A stretch of 64,000 bases of DNA from Prevotella sp. Lineage in GTDB: Bacteria; Bacteroidota; Bacteroidia; Bacteroidales; Bacteroidaceae. Below the pieces are notes generated by a model. It searched no databases and was not told the origin of the DNA. It saw only the letters and a program-made list of their open reading frames with translations. The DNA lies in the NCBI GenBank assembly GCA_017400455.1, contig JAFPTC010000104.1, positions 27,643 to 91,642 of the forward strand. The letters are read 5' to 3'. Shown piece after piece: positions 25,222 through 32,612 of the stretch. Position numbers and translations under genes: made by a program. The stretch's first letter is position 1, and every line of letters starts with the position of its first letter.

Positions 25222-26067
25222 ATGACAAGACGACTTTTTGCTGTCCTTTGGGCTGTGATGCTGGTGTGTGCAGCCACGGCCCAGGAATCTGTGGGCGAGC
25301 TGAAGAAGGCCATCCTCATGGCCTACTATGGCACGCTGGACACTGCTGCGCGCCAAGCCAGCTACGATGCGCTGACCATGAGGGTGAAGACGGCCTTCCC
25401 CGACCGCGAGGTGCGCGAGGCCTGCACTTCGCGCTCGCTGGCCAGCAGCCTTTCCGAGCAGGACGGCCAGCCCCACCCGCTGCTGCAAGAGGCCATGGAG
25501 CAGCTCCTGGCCGACGGCTATAACAGCGTCATCGTGGTGACCACCGAAATGATTGAGGGCAAGGCGGCGCGCCTCATGCAGCAGCGACTGGAGCAGCTGC
25601 GGCCCCGTTTCTTCGAAATCAAGCAGACCACACCCCTGCTCTACAGTGCCGACGACTGCCGCCGGGTGTTGCAGGTAATGGTCGACAGCCTCCAGGTGCA
25701 GCCCGACGAGCAGGCCGTGCTCGTAGGCCACGGCAAGAACGGGGCCTACGACGACGTGTTCTGCCTGGCCGACTATATCCTGCAGCACGAAGGCCACGCC
25801 AACTGCCACGTGGGAACGGTGGAAGGCTATCCCGGACTGGACAACATCAAGGAGATTCTCAGCCAGAGTGGCACCGCCCGTGTGGTGCTGGCCCCGCTGA
25901 TGGTCACCGGCGGCGGCCATGCCAAGCGCTACGTGGCCAAGAAATGGCGCGAGGCGCTGGAGCAGCAGGGCTACACCGTCAGGTGCAGCAGCCGGGGCGT
26001 CTTGGAGTATGAGGGCATCCGCCAGCTCATTGTTGAAAAGATTCGTCAAGCCGACCAACGCCCATGA
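25222..26067 (+). CDS. cbiK: Exported CbiK-type chelatase, copy 1
   Basis: Class II chelatase of the CbiK family, which inserts Co2+ into sirohydrochlorin (or Fe2+ in some relatives). 281 aa from the ATG at 25222. The longer open frame to 24985 runs through the riboswitch and is rejected. Residues 1-20 are a signal peptide (LLWAVMLVCAATAQ type), so the protein is periplasmic or surface-attached, unlike cytoplasmic Salmonella CbiK. The three metal ligands are in place: His170 (VLVGHG), Glu201 (GTVEGYP) and His233 (GGGHAKRY). It directly follows a cobalamin riboswitch and overlaps the receptor gene by 4 nt. Exported relatives exist in Desulfovibrio (CbiK-P) and Porphyromonas (IhtB, linked to haem). 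Cobalt or corrinoid use here is inferred from the riboswitch. Confidence 0.88.
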   Translation: MTRRLFAVLWAVMLVCAATAQESVGELKKAILMAYYGTLDTAARQASYDALTMRVKTAFPDREVREACTSRSLASSLSEQDGQPHPLLQEAMEQLLADGYNSVIVVTTEMIEGKAARLMQQRLEQLRPRFFEIKQTTPLLYSADDCRRVLQVMVDSLQVQPDEQAVLVGHGKNGAYDDVFCLADYILQHEGHANCHVGTVEGYPGLDNIKEILSQSGTARVVLAPLMVTGGGHAKRYVAKKWREALEQQGYTVRCSSRGVLEYEGIRQLIVEKIRQADQRP

Positions 26068-28229
26068 TGTTCCTTCCCCATACGAAACGACACTTGGTCC
26101 TGCTCTTGCTGATGACGGCAACGGCGGCGAGCACGTGGGCCCAGGTCAACGACTCGGTGCTGCTGGGCAGCGTCACCGTCACCGGCAAGTCGCGCACCCA
26201 GCGGCTGCGCGAGGGCGCACTGACGGTGAACGCCATCGACGTGCGCTCCATGGTCAGCTCGCTGCAGAACCTCAACGAGTTGGTGGACCGCACGGCCGGC
26301 GTGAAGGTGCGCGAGGAGGGCGGCATGGGCAGCGACTTCGACCTCAGCATCAACGGCATGAGCGGCAACAGCGTGCGCTATTTCATCGACGGCGTACCCC
26401 TCGACACCAAGGGCCAGGACGTCACGCTGGCCAACCTGCCCGTCAGCATCATCGACCATGTGGAGATATACAAAGGCGTGGTGCCCACATGGCTCAGCAG
26501 CGATGCCCTGGGCGGAGCCATCAACATCGTGACCAACCGCCGCCACACCAACTATCTCGACGCCAGCTACAGCATCGGCTCGTTCCACACCCATCGCGCC
26601 GACGTGAACGGCCAGTACCTGCTGAAGGGCGGCCTGGCCATCAGGCCCACGCTGGGCGTGAACTACTCGAAGAACGACTATATGATGCGCGACGTGGAGC
26701 TGTGGGACGACGCCAGCCGCAAATACCTGCCCCAGGACCGCCGCCGCTTCCACGATGGCTATCGCTCGGTGCTGGCTCAGGTGGAGGTGGGCGTCAACGA
26801 CCGCTCGTGGGCCGATGAGTGCTTTGCCTACGTCAGCTACCACGACGTGGCCAAGGAGATTCAGACCGGCCAGCTGCAGACCCGCGTCGTGGGCATGGCC
26901 GAGCGCTCGTCCAGCGCATGGAGCGTAGGGCTGAACTACAGGAAGCAGCAGTTCCTGCTGGACCAGCTGAGCCTGAGCGCACAGCTGAGCCACACCTGGG
27001 ACCACGCCCTGACCACCGACACCGCCTACCGCCAGTACGACTGGAACGGCGACTACATCTACAGTGCCCGCAATGAGCTGAACGGCCGCAGCCGCACCAT
27101 GCGCCACTACCGTCGTCCGCTGACCATAGCCCGTGCCGACCTGAACTACCAGATTGCCAGCGGCCACAGCCTGAACCTGAACTACGCTATGAACCGCACG
27201 GGCAACGACCGCTGGGACGACATTGACAACACCTTCGAGGCCTCGAACGACGTGCTGGCCAAGCACATCGTCGGCCTGGCCTACAATCAGTTGCTGCTGG
27301 GCGACCGGCTGAGCAACACCCTCTTCCTCAAGAACTACATGAACCACCTCAGCGTGGAGCAGACCGACATTCCCTCGGTCACCGGCTCACGCGACGTCAT
27401 GGGCAGCAACACCAAGAGCCATCTGGGCTACGGCATCGGCATGCGCCTGCAGCTCTGGGAGCCGTTGGCCGTGAAGGCCAGCTTCGAGCACAGCATTCGC
27501 CTGCCCCTGGCCCGCGAGCTGCTGGGCAACGGCACCACCATCTATGCCAACGTGGCCCTGCGGCCCGAGAGCTCGGACAACGTGAACCTGGGCCTCTTCG
27601 GCACGTGGAAGAACGACCGCCACACCCTGAGCTACGAGGTGAACGGTTTTTTGCGGCAGAGCACAGACTACATCCAGCCCCAGGTGTCGGAGAAGGAGGG
27701 CACCATGCAGTACACCAACGTGCCCTCCGTCCACATCAAGGGCGTGGAGGGCGAGGTGCGCTACGACTGGCAGCACCGCCTGCAGGTGGTGGCCAACATG
27801 AGCTGGCAGGACGCCCGCGACCGCCAGCGGCTGAAGAACGACGGCAAGCCCTCGGTCACCTTCAACAACCACGTGCCCAACCGCCCGTGGCTCTTTGCCA
27901 CCGCCGAGGCCCGCCTCGACCTCGTCCCTTTCCTCTCTCCTCTATCCTCTCTCCTCTCTCCTGCTACCTCCCACCTCTATCTGGGCCTCGACTATCAGTG
28001 GGTTCACTGGTTCTTCCTCTCCTGGGAGGGCTACGGCAACAAGAGCACCAAGGCCCGTATTCCCGAGAAGAACCTGGTGGGCGCCGAGCTGACCTACTCC
28101 TGGCACCGCGAGCGCTACAGCCTGTCGCTGAAGTGCCAGAACCTGTTGGATGCCACCGTCTACGACAACTACAAGCTGCAGAAGCCCGGCCGCGCCGTGT
28201 TCCTTAAATTCCGACTGTTCATACATTAA
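26064..28229 (+). CDS. TonB-dependent outer-membrane receptor (BtuB-like, cobalamin operon)
   Basis: 721 aa. Signal peptide (ending STWAQ), TonB-box region (LGSVTVTGKSRTQRL), plug domain (VKVREEGGMGSDFDLSINGMSGNSVRYFIDGVPLD...VEIYKGVVPTWLSSDALGGAINIVT) and a 22-strand-type barrel ending in KFRLFIH. It has no SusC-type N-terminal extension. The riboswitch and the flanking chelatases point to a corrinoid, cobalt or tetrapyrrole ligand. Around residues 619-637 there is a low-complexity segment, LVPFLSPLSSLLSPATSH, encoded by four 7-bp repeats (27932-27959). A change in repeat number would shift the frame. Confidence 0.88.
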   Translation: MMFLPHTKRHLVLLLLMTATAASTWAQVNDSVLLGSVTVTGKSRTQRLREGALTVNAIDVRSMVSSLQNLNELVDRTAGVKVREEGGMGSDFDLSINGMSGNSVRYFIDGVPLDTKGQDVTLANLPVSIIDHVEIYKGVVPTWLSSDALGGAINIVTNRRHTNYLDASYSIGSFHTHRADVNGQYLLKGGLAIRPTLGVNYSKNDYMMRDVELWDDASRKYLPQDRRRFHDGYRSVLAQVEVGVNDRSWADECFAYVSYHDVAKEIQTGQLQTRVVGMAERSSSAWSVGLNYRKQQFLLDQLSLSAQLSHTWDHALTTDTAYRQYDWNGDYIYSARNELNGRSRTMRHYRRPLTIARADLNYQIASGHSLNLNYAMNRTGNDRWDDIDNTFEASNDVLAKHIVGLAYNQLLLGDRLSNTLFLKNYMNHLSVEQTDIPSVTGSRDVMGSNTKSHLGYGIGMRLQLWEPLAVKASFEHSIRLPLARELLGNGTTIYANVALRPESSDNVNLGLFGTWKNDRHTLSYEVNGFLRQSTDYIQPQVSEKEGTMQYTNVPSVHIKGVEGEVRYDWQHRLQVVANMSWQDARDRQRLKNDGKPSVTFNNHVPNRPWLFATAEARLDLVPFLSPLSSLLSPATSHLYLGLDYQWVHWFFLSWEGYGNKSTKARIPEKNLVGAELTYSWHRERYSLSLKCQNLLDATVYDNYKLQKPGRAVFLKFRLFIH
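27932..27959 (+). repeat. Heptanucleotide repeat inside the TonB receptor gene
   Basis: CCTCTCT, CCTCTAT, CCTCTCT, CCTCTCT in tandem (one unit with a C to A change). It lies in frame in the coding sequence near the barrel end. Confidence 0.85.
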
Positions 28230-28268
28230 TTAATTGTTATACCAAACAAATCGTATTATTTTAAAACA

Positions 28269-29642
28269 ATGAAAAAGCTGAGTATCTATTTCTCACTGAT
28301 GGCCGCCCTCCTGCTGGGGGCCGGCATGCTCACCGCCTGCTCTGACGACGACGATGAGGAAAAGCAAGAACCCGTTGTGAACCCCGAACCCGAGCCAGAA
28401 CCCGAACCCGAAAAGCACGACACCATCGTGGTGACGCCCCACCACTTCGACATCACCGTCACCGTGGGCCAGCAGGGCGGCATGGGCCGTAAGGTGACCA
28501 CCATCATGCAGAGCGTGGCATCACTGGAGGCCGGAGGCCAGGTTGACTTCCAGGGCCAGGGCGGCGAGATCAACGCCACCTACTCGATGGAAGCCATCCT
28601 CAAGGGTAAATACTACTACCAAGTGCCCTTCTCGGCCGACCGCTTCACCAAGTTCGAGTTCAAGGACGACCAGGTACAGGTGGTGCAGGAGCAGAAGTTC
28701 CAGCAGAACACATACGCCTGCCGCAGCTACTGCCACGCCTGGGAGAACGACTCCATCCTGATGATTATGGCCGCCGATGGCGACAAGACCGGCATCGTAT
28801 GGACCGAGCTGAACACCAACGACATGCGCATCCTGCGCGAGGGCAAGCTCAGCATCAGTGTGGCAGAAGGATGGGAAACCCTTACCACCAGCGGCATCCT
28901 GGCCTATCGTGAGAGCGACAACCGCTTCTTCTATTTCTACTGCAACAAGAAGGGCAAGGGCGTGCGCGCCACCAGCGAGGACTACTTCCACGTGGCCGTC
29001 ATCAACGGCAGCACCATGGCCGTGGAGAAAGACACTCCCAACACCGAGGCCAACGAGATGGCTGGCTCGGCCTATGGCGAACTGCTGCAGCAGACCACCT
29101 TCTTCGACGAGCAGGGCAACCTCTATCTCGTGGCCTTCGACAACAACGAAGTGGGCGAGCAGGGCAAGCTGCTGCGCATCAAAGCCGGCGAGACCGACTT
29201 TGAGAAAGGCTACAACGGCTTCCCCAACAGCGACGGCAAGTTGCTCACCACCCAGTATCTGGGCGGCGGCAAGGTGTTCACCTTCTCGCGCAACGACGGC
29301 CTGACCGAGGACGACGGCAAGGGCGGACAGAAGGCAGCCACCGGCATCGACAGCTACAGCCACTACTACAGCATCGTCGACCTCAACGCCGGTACCCGCA
29401 CTCGCATGAGCTTCGGCGGCCAGGAACTCGACTACAGCAGCGGCCGCTTCTCTCAGCGCTCCGTCTTCGTGCCCACCGAGAACAAGGTCTACTTCGGCGT
29501 GAACACCCTGTCGGCCCAGCCCTGCGTCTACATCTACGACGTGGCCACCGGCAGCGTCACCCAGGGCGTGAAGATTGCCGAAGGCTACTACTTCGAGCAG
29601 ATTCGCATGGTTGAGGAAGACAGCTACACCATCATCAAGTAA
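28269..29642 (+). CDS. Surface or periplasmic lipoprotein, DUF4374-like
   Basis: 457 aa. SPII signal with lipobox LLTAC followed by Asp-rich residues (SDDDDEE), a pattern associated with surface export in Bacteroidota. A tandem Glu-Pro linker (NPEPEPEPEPEK) leads to a domain of repeated strands, probably beta-propeller-like, ending with SQRSVFVPTENKVYFGVNTLSAQPCVYIYDVATGSVTQGVKIAEGYYFEQIRMV. The C-terminal part matches my memory of DUF4374. A BtuG-like cobalamin-binding lipoprotein is the main alternative, since that also sits beside BtuB. It is third in the riboswitch operon. The ligand is unknown. Confidence 0.65.
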   Translation: MKKLSIYFSLMAALLLGAGMLTACSDDDDEEKQEPVVNPEPEPEPEPEKHDTIVVTPHHFDITVTVGQQGGMGRKVTTIMQSVASLEAGGQVDFQGQGGEINATYSMEAILKGKYYYQVPFSADRFTKFEFKDDQVQVVQEQKFQQNTYACRSYCHAWENDSILMIMAADGDKTGIVWTELNTNDMRILREGKLSISVAEGWETLTTSGILAYRESDNRFFYFYCNKKGKGVRATSEDYFHVAVINGSTMAVEKDTPNTEANEMAGSAYGELLQQTTFFDEQGNLYLVAFDNNEVGEQGKLLRIKAGETDFEKGYNGFPNSDGKLLTTQYLGGGKVFTFSRNDGLTEDDGKGGQKAATGIDSYSHYYSIVDLNAGTRTRMSFGGQELDYSSGRFSQRSVFVPTENKVYFGVNTLSAQPCVYIYDVATGSVTQGVKIAEGYYFEQIRMVEEDSYTIIK

Positions 29643-29651
29643 CCCCCGCCC

Positions 29652-30455
29652 ATGCGTAGGCTATTACCACTCCTCTGCATGTTCCTGAGCCTCCATTGCT
29701 GGGCTCAGGAACATGCTGCTTTGCTCATGGTCCATTACGGCACCACCTCTGCTGAGGCCCAGCGTCTCAGCATCGACGCCCTGAACCAGCGGGCCCGCCA
29801 GCAGTTTCCGGCCCTTGAGGTGCGCGAGGCATGGCTCTCGCCTGTGGTCGTCAGCCGCCTGGCTGCCAAGGGCATCAAGAAGCAGAACGCTATTGAGGCC
29901 CTCCTGCGCCTGCGTGCCGATGGCTACACGTCGGTCAGGGTGCTGCCCTCCTTCGTCATCGACGGTCTGGAGATGGCCCAGCTGCGCCGCGACGTGGATC
30001 AGCTGCGTCCCTTCTTCGACACCATCAGCGTTTCCACGCCCCTGCTCTACACCGTCCAGGACTGCCAGCGCCTGTGTGCCATCTTGGCCCAGCGCCATCC
30101 AGCCGACGCCAAAAAGCGCCACCACGTAGTCTTCGTGGGCCACGGCACCGAGGGCCCCGCCACCGCCCTCTACTCGCAGCTCGACCACATGCTCCACGCC
30201 CAGGGTCATCCCCTCCACCATGTGGCCACCATCGAGGGCTATCCCACCCTGCAGACGCTCATCCAGGAGCTGCGCGCCCAGCGGGCCAAGGCCGTCACGC
30301 TGGTGCCCCTGCTCTTCGTGGCCGGCAATCACGCCACGAAGGACATCTCCGGAGCGTGGAAAGAAGCCCTCGAAGCTGAAGGCCTCGCTGTCAGCGTCGT
30401 CCTGGAGGGCCTCGGCCAGGTGCCCGAGGTCCAGCGGATGTACATCGGGAAATAA
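29652..30455 (+). CDS. Exported CbiK-type chelatase, copy 2
   Basis: 267 aa, paralogue of the first gene of this operon. Signal peptide (residues 1-19, ending HCWAQ). Metal ligands are conserved at His164 (FVGHGTEG), Glu195 (ATIEGYP) and His227 (AGNHATKD). The two copies differ widely outside the active site, so this is an old duplication and not a recent one. It begins 9 bp after the DUF4374-like gene. Having two exported chelatases in one cobalamin-controlled operon suggests two metals or two directions (insertion and removal), which is speculation. Confidence 0.85.
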   Translation: MRRLLPLLCMFLSLHCWAQEHAALLMVHYGTTSAEAQRLSIDALNQRARQQFPALEVREAWLSPVVVSRLAAKGIKKQNAIEALLRLRADGYTSVRVLPSFVIDGLEMAQLRRDVDQLRPFFDTISVSTPLLYTVQDCQRLCAILAQRHPADAKKRHHVVFVGHGTEGPATALYSQLDHMLHAQGHPLHHVATIEGYPTLQTLIQELRAQRAKAVTLVPLLFVAGNHATKDISGAWKEALEAEGLAVSVVLEGLGQVPEVQRMYIGK

Positions 30456-30685
30456 GGAAGGTGCAGGACTCTCCACCCCGGAAAACACCTGCACTACTTG
30501 CACCTCTTGCACCGCTGTCCCGTATGCTGCGATACCATCGCAGCCTGTAAATGCACCACTGTCCCGTATGCTGCGATGCCATCGCAGCCCGGAAGTACCT
30601 GCACCTCTTGCACCTTTTCTCCCATCACCAATGGGGGCGCGACATCATGCCATGCCGCGCCACCATTTTCCTTCATCCTATCACC
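30456..30685. repeat. Repeat-rich intergenic island
   Basis: Contains two near-identical 44-bp-spaced units with the hairpin GCTGCGAT-3 nt-ATCGCAGC (30526-30544 and 30570-30588), each preceded by TGTCCCGTAT. It also has scattered copies of the word TGCACC/GGTGCA in both orientations (about 30464-30620, and again at 30842-30870). No convincing gene. The same hairpin recurs inside the cbiET coding region (57033-57053). Confidence 0.75.
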
Positions 30686-30779
30686 CTTTTTTCACGGGAA
30701 GGCCTCCCGTGAAAAAATCTCACGTGAGATTTTTTCACGCGGCATTGAGATTTTTTCACGCGGCGCCCCCCCCCTTCGC
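30686..30779. repeat. 43-bp palindrome array, locus E (1 full unit plus a degenerate one)
   Basis: One TCTCACGTGAGA (30718-30729), flanked on the left by the GGGAAGGCCTCCC palindrome and on the right by two partial units GAGATTTTTTCACGCGGC, ending in the cap GCGGCGCCC. Confidence 0.8.
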
Positions 30780-30916
30780 AAACCTCGTCCTCCCACCCCG
30801 AAACGGCTCACCCTGCCCTCAGCTAATCGTCCATATTGCCCAGGTGCAAGTAGGTGCAACTGGTGCAACATTTTTTCCAATTATTTTTGCCCATTCAAAT
30901 GTTTTTTTTCGTTCGG

Positions 30917-30973
30917 AAGTGGAAAAAAAACGCGCTTTTTTTTTCCATTTCTCTTACTTATTTTGTAACTTTG
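30917..30973 (+). promoter_or_regulatory. Promoter module of the cbiA operon (shared with cbiB)
   Basis: An A-rich arm and T-rich arm around CGCG (about 30917-30951) form a hairpin. ATTTCTCTTACTTATTTTG and the -7 box TAACTTTG (30966-30973) follow. The 29 bp up to TTTGCC match the region upstream of cbiB at 27 positions. The -7 box ends 6 nt before the ATG at 30980. Confidence 0.65.
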
Positions 30974-30979
30974 CCGCAG

Positions 30980-32170
30980 ATGAAGACGCAGTTCCTCATA
31001 GCGGCACCGATGAGCGGCAGCGGAAAGACCACCATTGCACGCGAGCTGATGGCCATGTACGTGGCCAAGGGGCGACGTGTGCAGCCCTTTAAGTGCGGCC
31101 CCGACTATATTGACACCAAGTTCCATGAGGCGGTGTGCGGGCGGCCCAGCATCAACCTCGACACGTTCATGACCTCGCCCGAGCATGTGCGCGAGCTATA
31201 CCAGCGCTACGGCGCCGATGCCGACGTGTGCATCGTCGAGGGCATGATGGGCCTCTACGACGGCTACGAGCGCGACCGGGGCTCAGCGGCCGAGATTGCC
31301 CGCGTGCTGGGGCTGCCGGTGGTCATGGTGGTGGACGCCCGCTCGGCGGCCTACTCCCTGGCGCCCCTGCTGCAGGGCTTCATCAACTTCCGCCCAGACG
31401 TACACATTGCAGGCATCATCTTCAACAAGGTGGGTTCGCCGCGTCACGAGCGGATGCTGCGCCAGGTGTGTCTCGACCTGGGCATCCACTGCCTGGCCTG
31501 CGTGCCCCGCAGGCTCGAGCTGGAGCAGCAGTCGCGCTATCTGGGGCTTGACTTCTCCGCTTTACCCCAAGCTCCGCAGGGGCATCCACGGCCGGACACC
31601 ATGACATCGACGACGAAGGCCGTGGTGGCCCGCAATGCCGAATCCTTCTCGTTCATCTATCAAGAAACGCTCGATGCCCTTGGCTCCGTGGACTTCTTCG
31701 ACCCCGAGACCGAGGTGCCGCGCTTGGAGGGCTGCCAGCTGCTCTATCTGCCTGGCGGCTATCCTGAGAAGCACCTGGCCGCCCTGGTGAGAAACGAGGC
31801 GGCGCGACGGGCCATCCGCCACTTTGCCCAGCAGGGCGGCCGCATAGTGGCCGAGTGTGGCGGCATGATGTATCTCTGCGAGAAGATCCTGACCGACGAG
31901 GGTGAGTGGCCCATGTGCGGGGTGCTGCCCTATGTCATCACGGCCCGCAAGGTCGACCGCCGCCTGTCGTTGGGCTATCGTCAGTTCGAACTCGACGGCC
32001 GTCAGTACCGTGGCCACGAGTTCCATTACACCCAGTTCCTCCACCAGCCCCCGTCCTGCTGTCAGGTGTTCGACGCCAAGGGCGAGCCCGTGGCCACGCC
32101 CGTTGTGTGTCATGGTAACGTGCTGGCCAGCTATACACATCTTTATCTGAATGAAACAAATTTATACTAA
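30980..32170 (+). CDS. cbiA: Cobyrinate a,c-diamide synthase
   Basis: Glutamine-dependent amidation of the a and c side chains in anaerobic B12 synthesis. 396 aa. N-terminal ATPase domain with P-loop APMSGSGKTT and the CbiA motifs KCGPDYID and VEGMMGLYDG. C-terminal triad glutaminase domain with LYLPGGYPEKH and the nucleophile in RIVAECGGMMYL. The ATG at 30980 starts the first beta-strand properly (MKTQFLIAAP). The longer frame to 30854 is rejected. A short extra segment (PQAPQGHPRPDTMTS, about 197-211) lies between the two domains. First of four overlapping genes. Confidence 0.95.
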   Translation: MKTQFLIAAPMSGSGKTTIARELMAMYVAKGRRVQPFKCGPDYIDTKFHEAVCGRPSINLDTFMTSPEHVRELYQRYGADADVCIVEGMMGLYDGYERDRGSAAEIARVLGLPVVMVVDARSAAYSLAPLLQGFINFRPDVHIAGIIFNKVGSPRHERMLRQVCLDLGIHCLACVPRRLELEQQSRYLGLDFSALPQAPQGHPRPDTMTSTTKAVVARNAESFSFIYQETLDALGSVDFFDPETEVPRLEGCQLLYLPGGYPEKHLAALVRNEAARRAIRHFAQQGGRIVAECGGMMYLCEKILTDEGEWPMCGVLPYVITARKVDRRLSLGYRQFELDGRQYRGHEFHYTQFLHQPPSCCQVFDAKGEPVATPVVCHGNVLASYTHLYLNETNLY

Positions 32171-32612
32171 GACCGGCGACCAGGGCACCACCAGCCTGCG
32201 TGGAGGCCAGCGCGTGCCGAAGGACGACCCGCGCATCGAGGCCAACGGCCAGCTCGACATGCTCAACGCCCTGCTGGGCCTGCTGCCTGCCGATGCGCTG
32301 CTAAGCGACGTGCAGCGCGAGCTGATGGTGGTGATGAGCCACGTGGCCACCCCCGACGGCCAGCAGAACCCGCGCCAGCTTCACTGCGACGAGCTGACCC
32401 GCCGCATGGAGCAGGCCATCGACGCCGTGGCCTCGCGCCCCACGGGCTTCGTCGTGCCGCAAGGCCTGTGGCACGTGGCCCGTGCCCAGTGCCGCACCGC
32501 CGAGCGCCGCCTGTGGACGGTGAGCCGCGAGCATCCCCTCGACGCCTCCATCCTGCGCATGGTGAACCGCCTGTCTGATTACCTCTTCTCACAAAGCATT
32601 GCTCATGAATAA
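32151..32612 (+). CDS. PduO-type ATP:cob(I)alamin adenosyltransferase
   Basis: Transfers the 5'-deoxyadenosyl group of ATP to the corrinoid. 153 aa, shorter than the usual 180-190. N-terminal ATP motif KQIYTKTGDQGTTSLRGGQRVPKDDPRIEANGQLD, then VVPQGLWHVARAQCRTAERRLWTV and NRLSDYLFSQS, all diagnostic of the PduO trimer fold. Its start overlaps cbiA by 20 nt and its end overlaps the cbiP start region by 8 nt, so translation is probably coupled. The shortening appears to be in the central helices. I judge it functional. Confidence 0.92.
   Translation: MKQIYTKTGDQGTTSLRGGQRVPKDDPRIEANGQLDMLNALLGLLPADALLSDVQRELMVVMSHVATPDGQQNPRQLHCDELTRRMEQAIDAVASRPTGFVVPQGLWHVARAQCRTAERRLWTVSREHPLDASILRMVNRLSDYLFSQSIAHE

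Noticed and set aside
30854-30979. N-terminal extension of cbiA
   Set aside because: It passes through the promoter hairpin and -7 box. The extra residues are Phe/Lys-rich translation of A/T runs.
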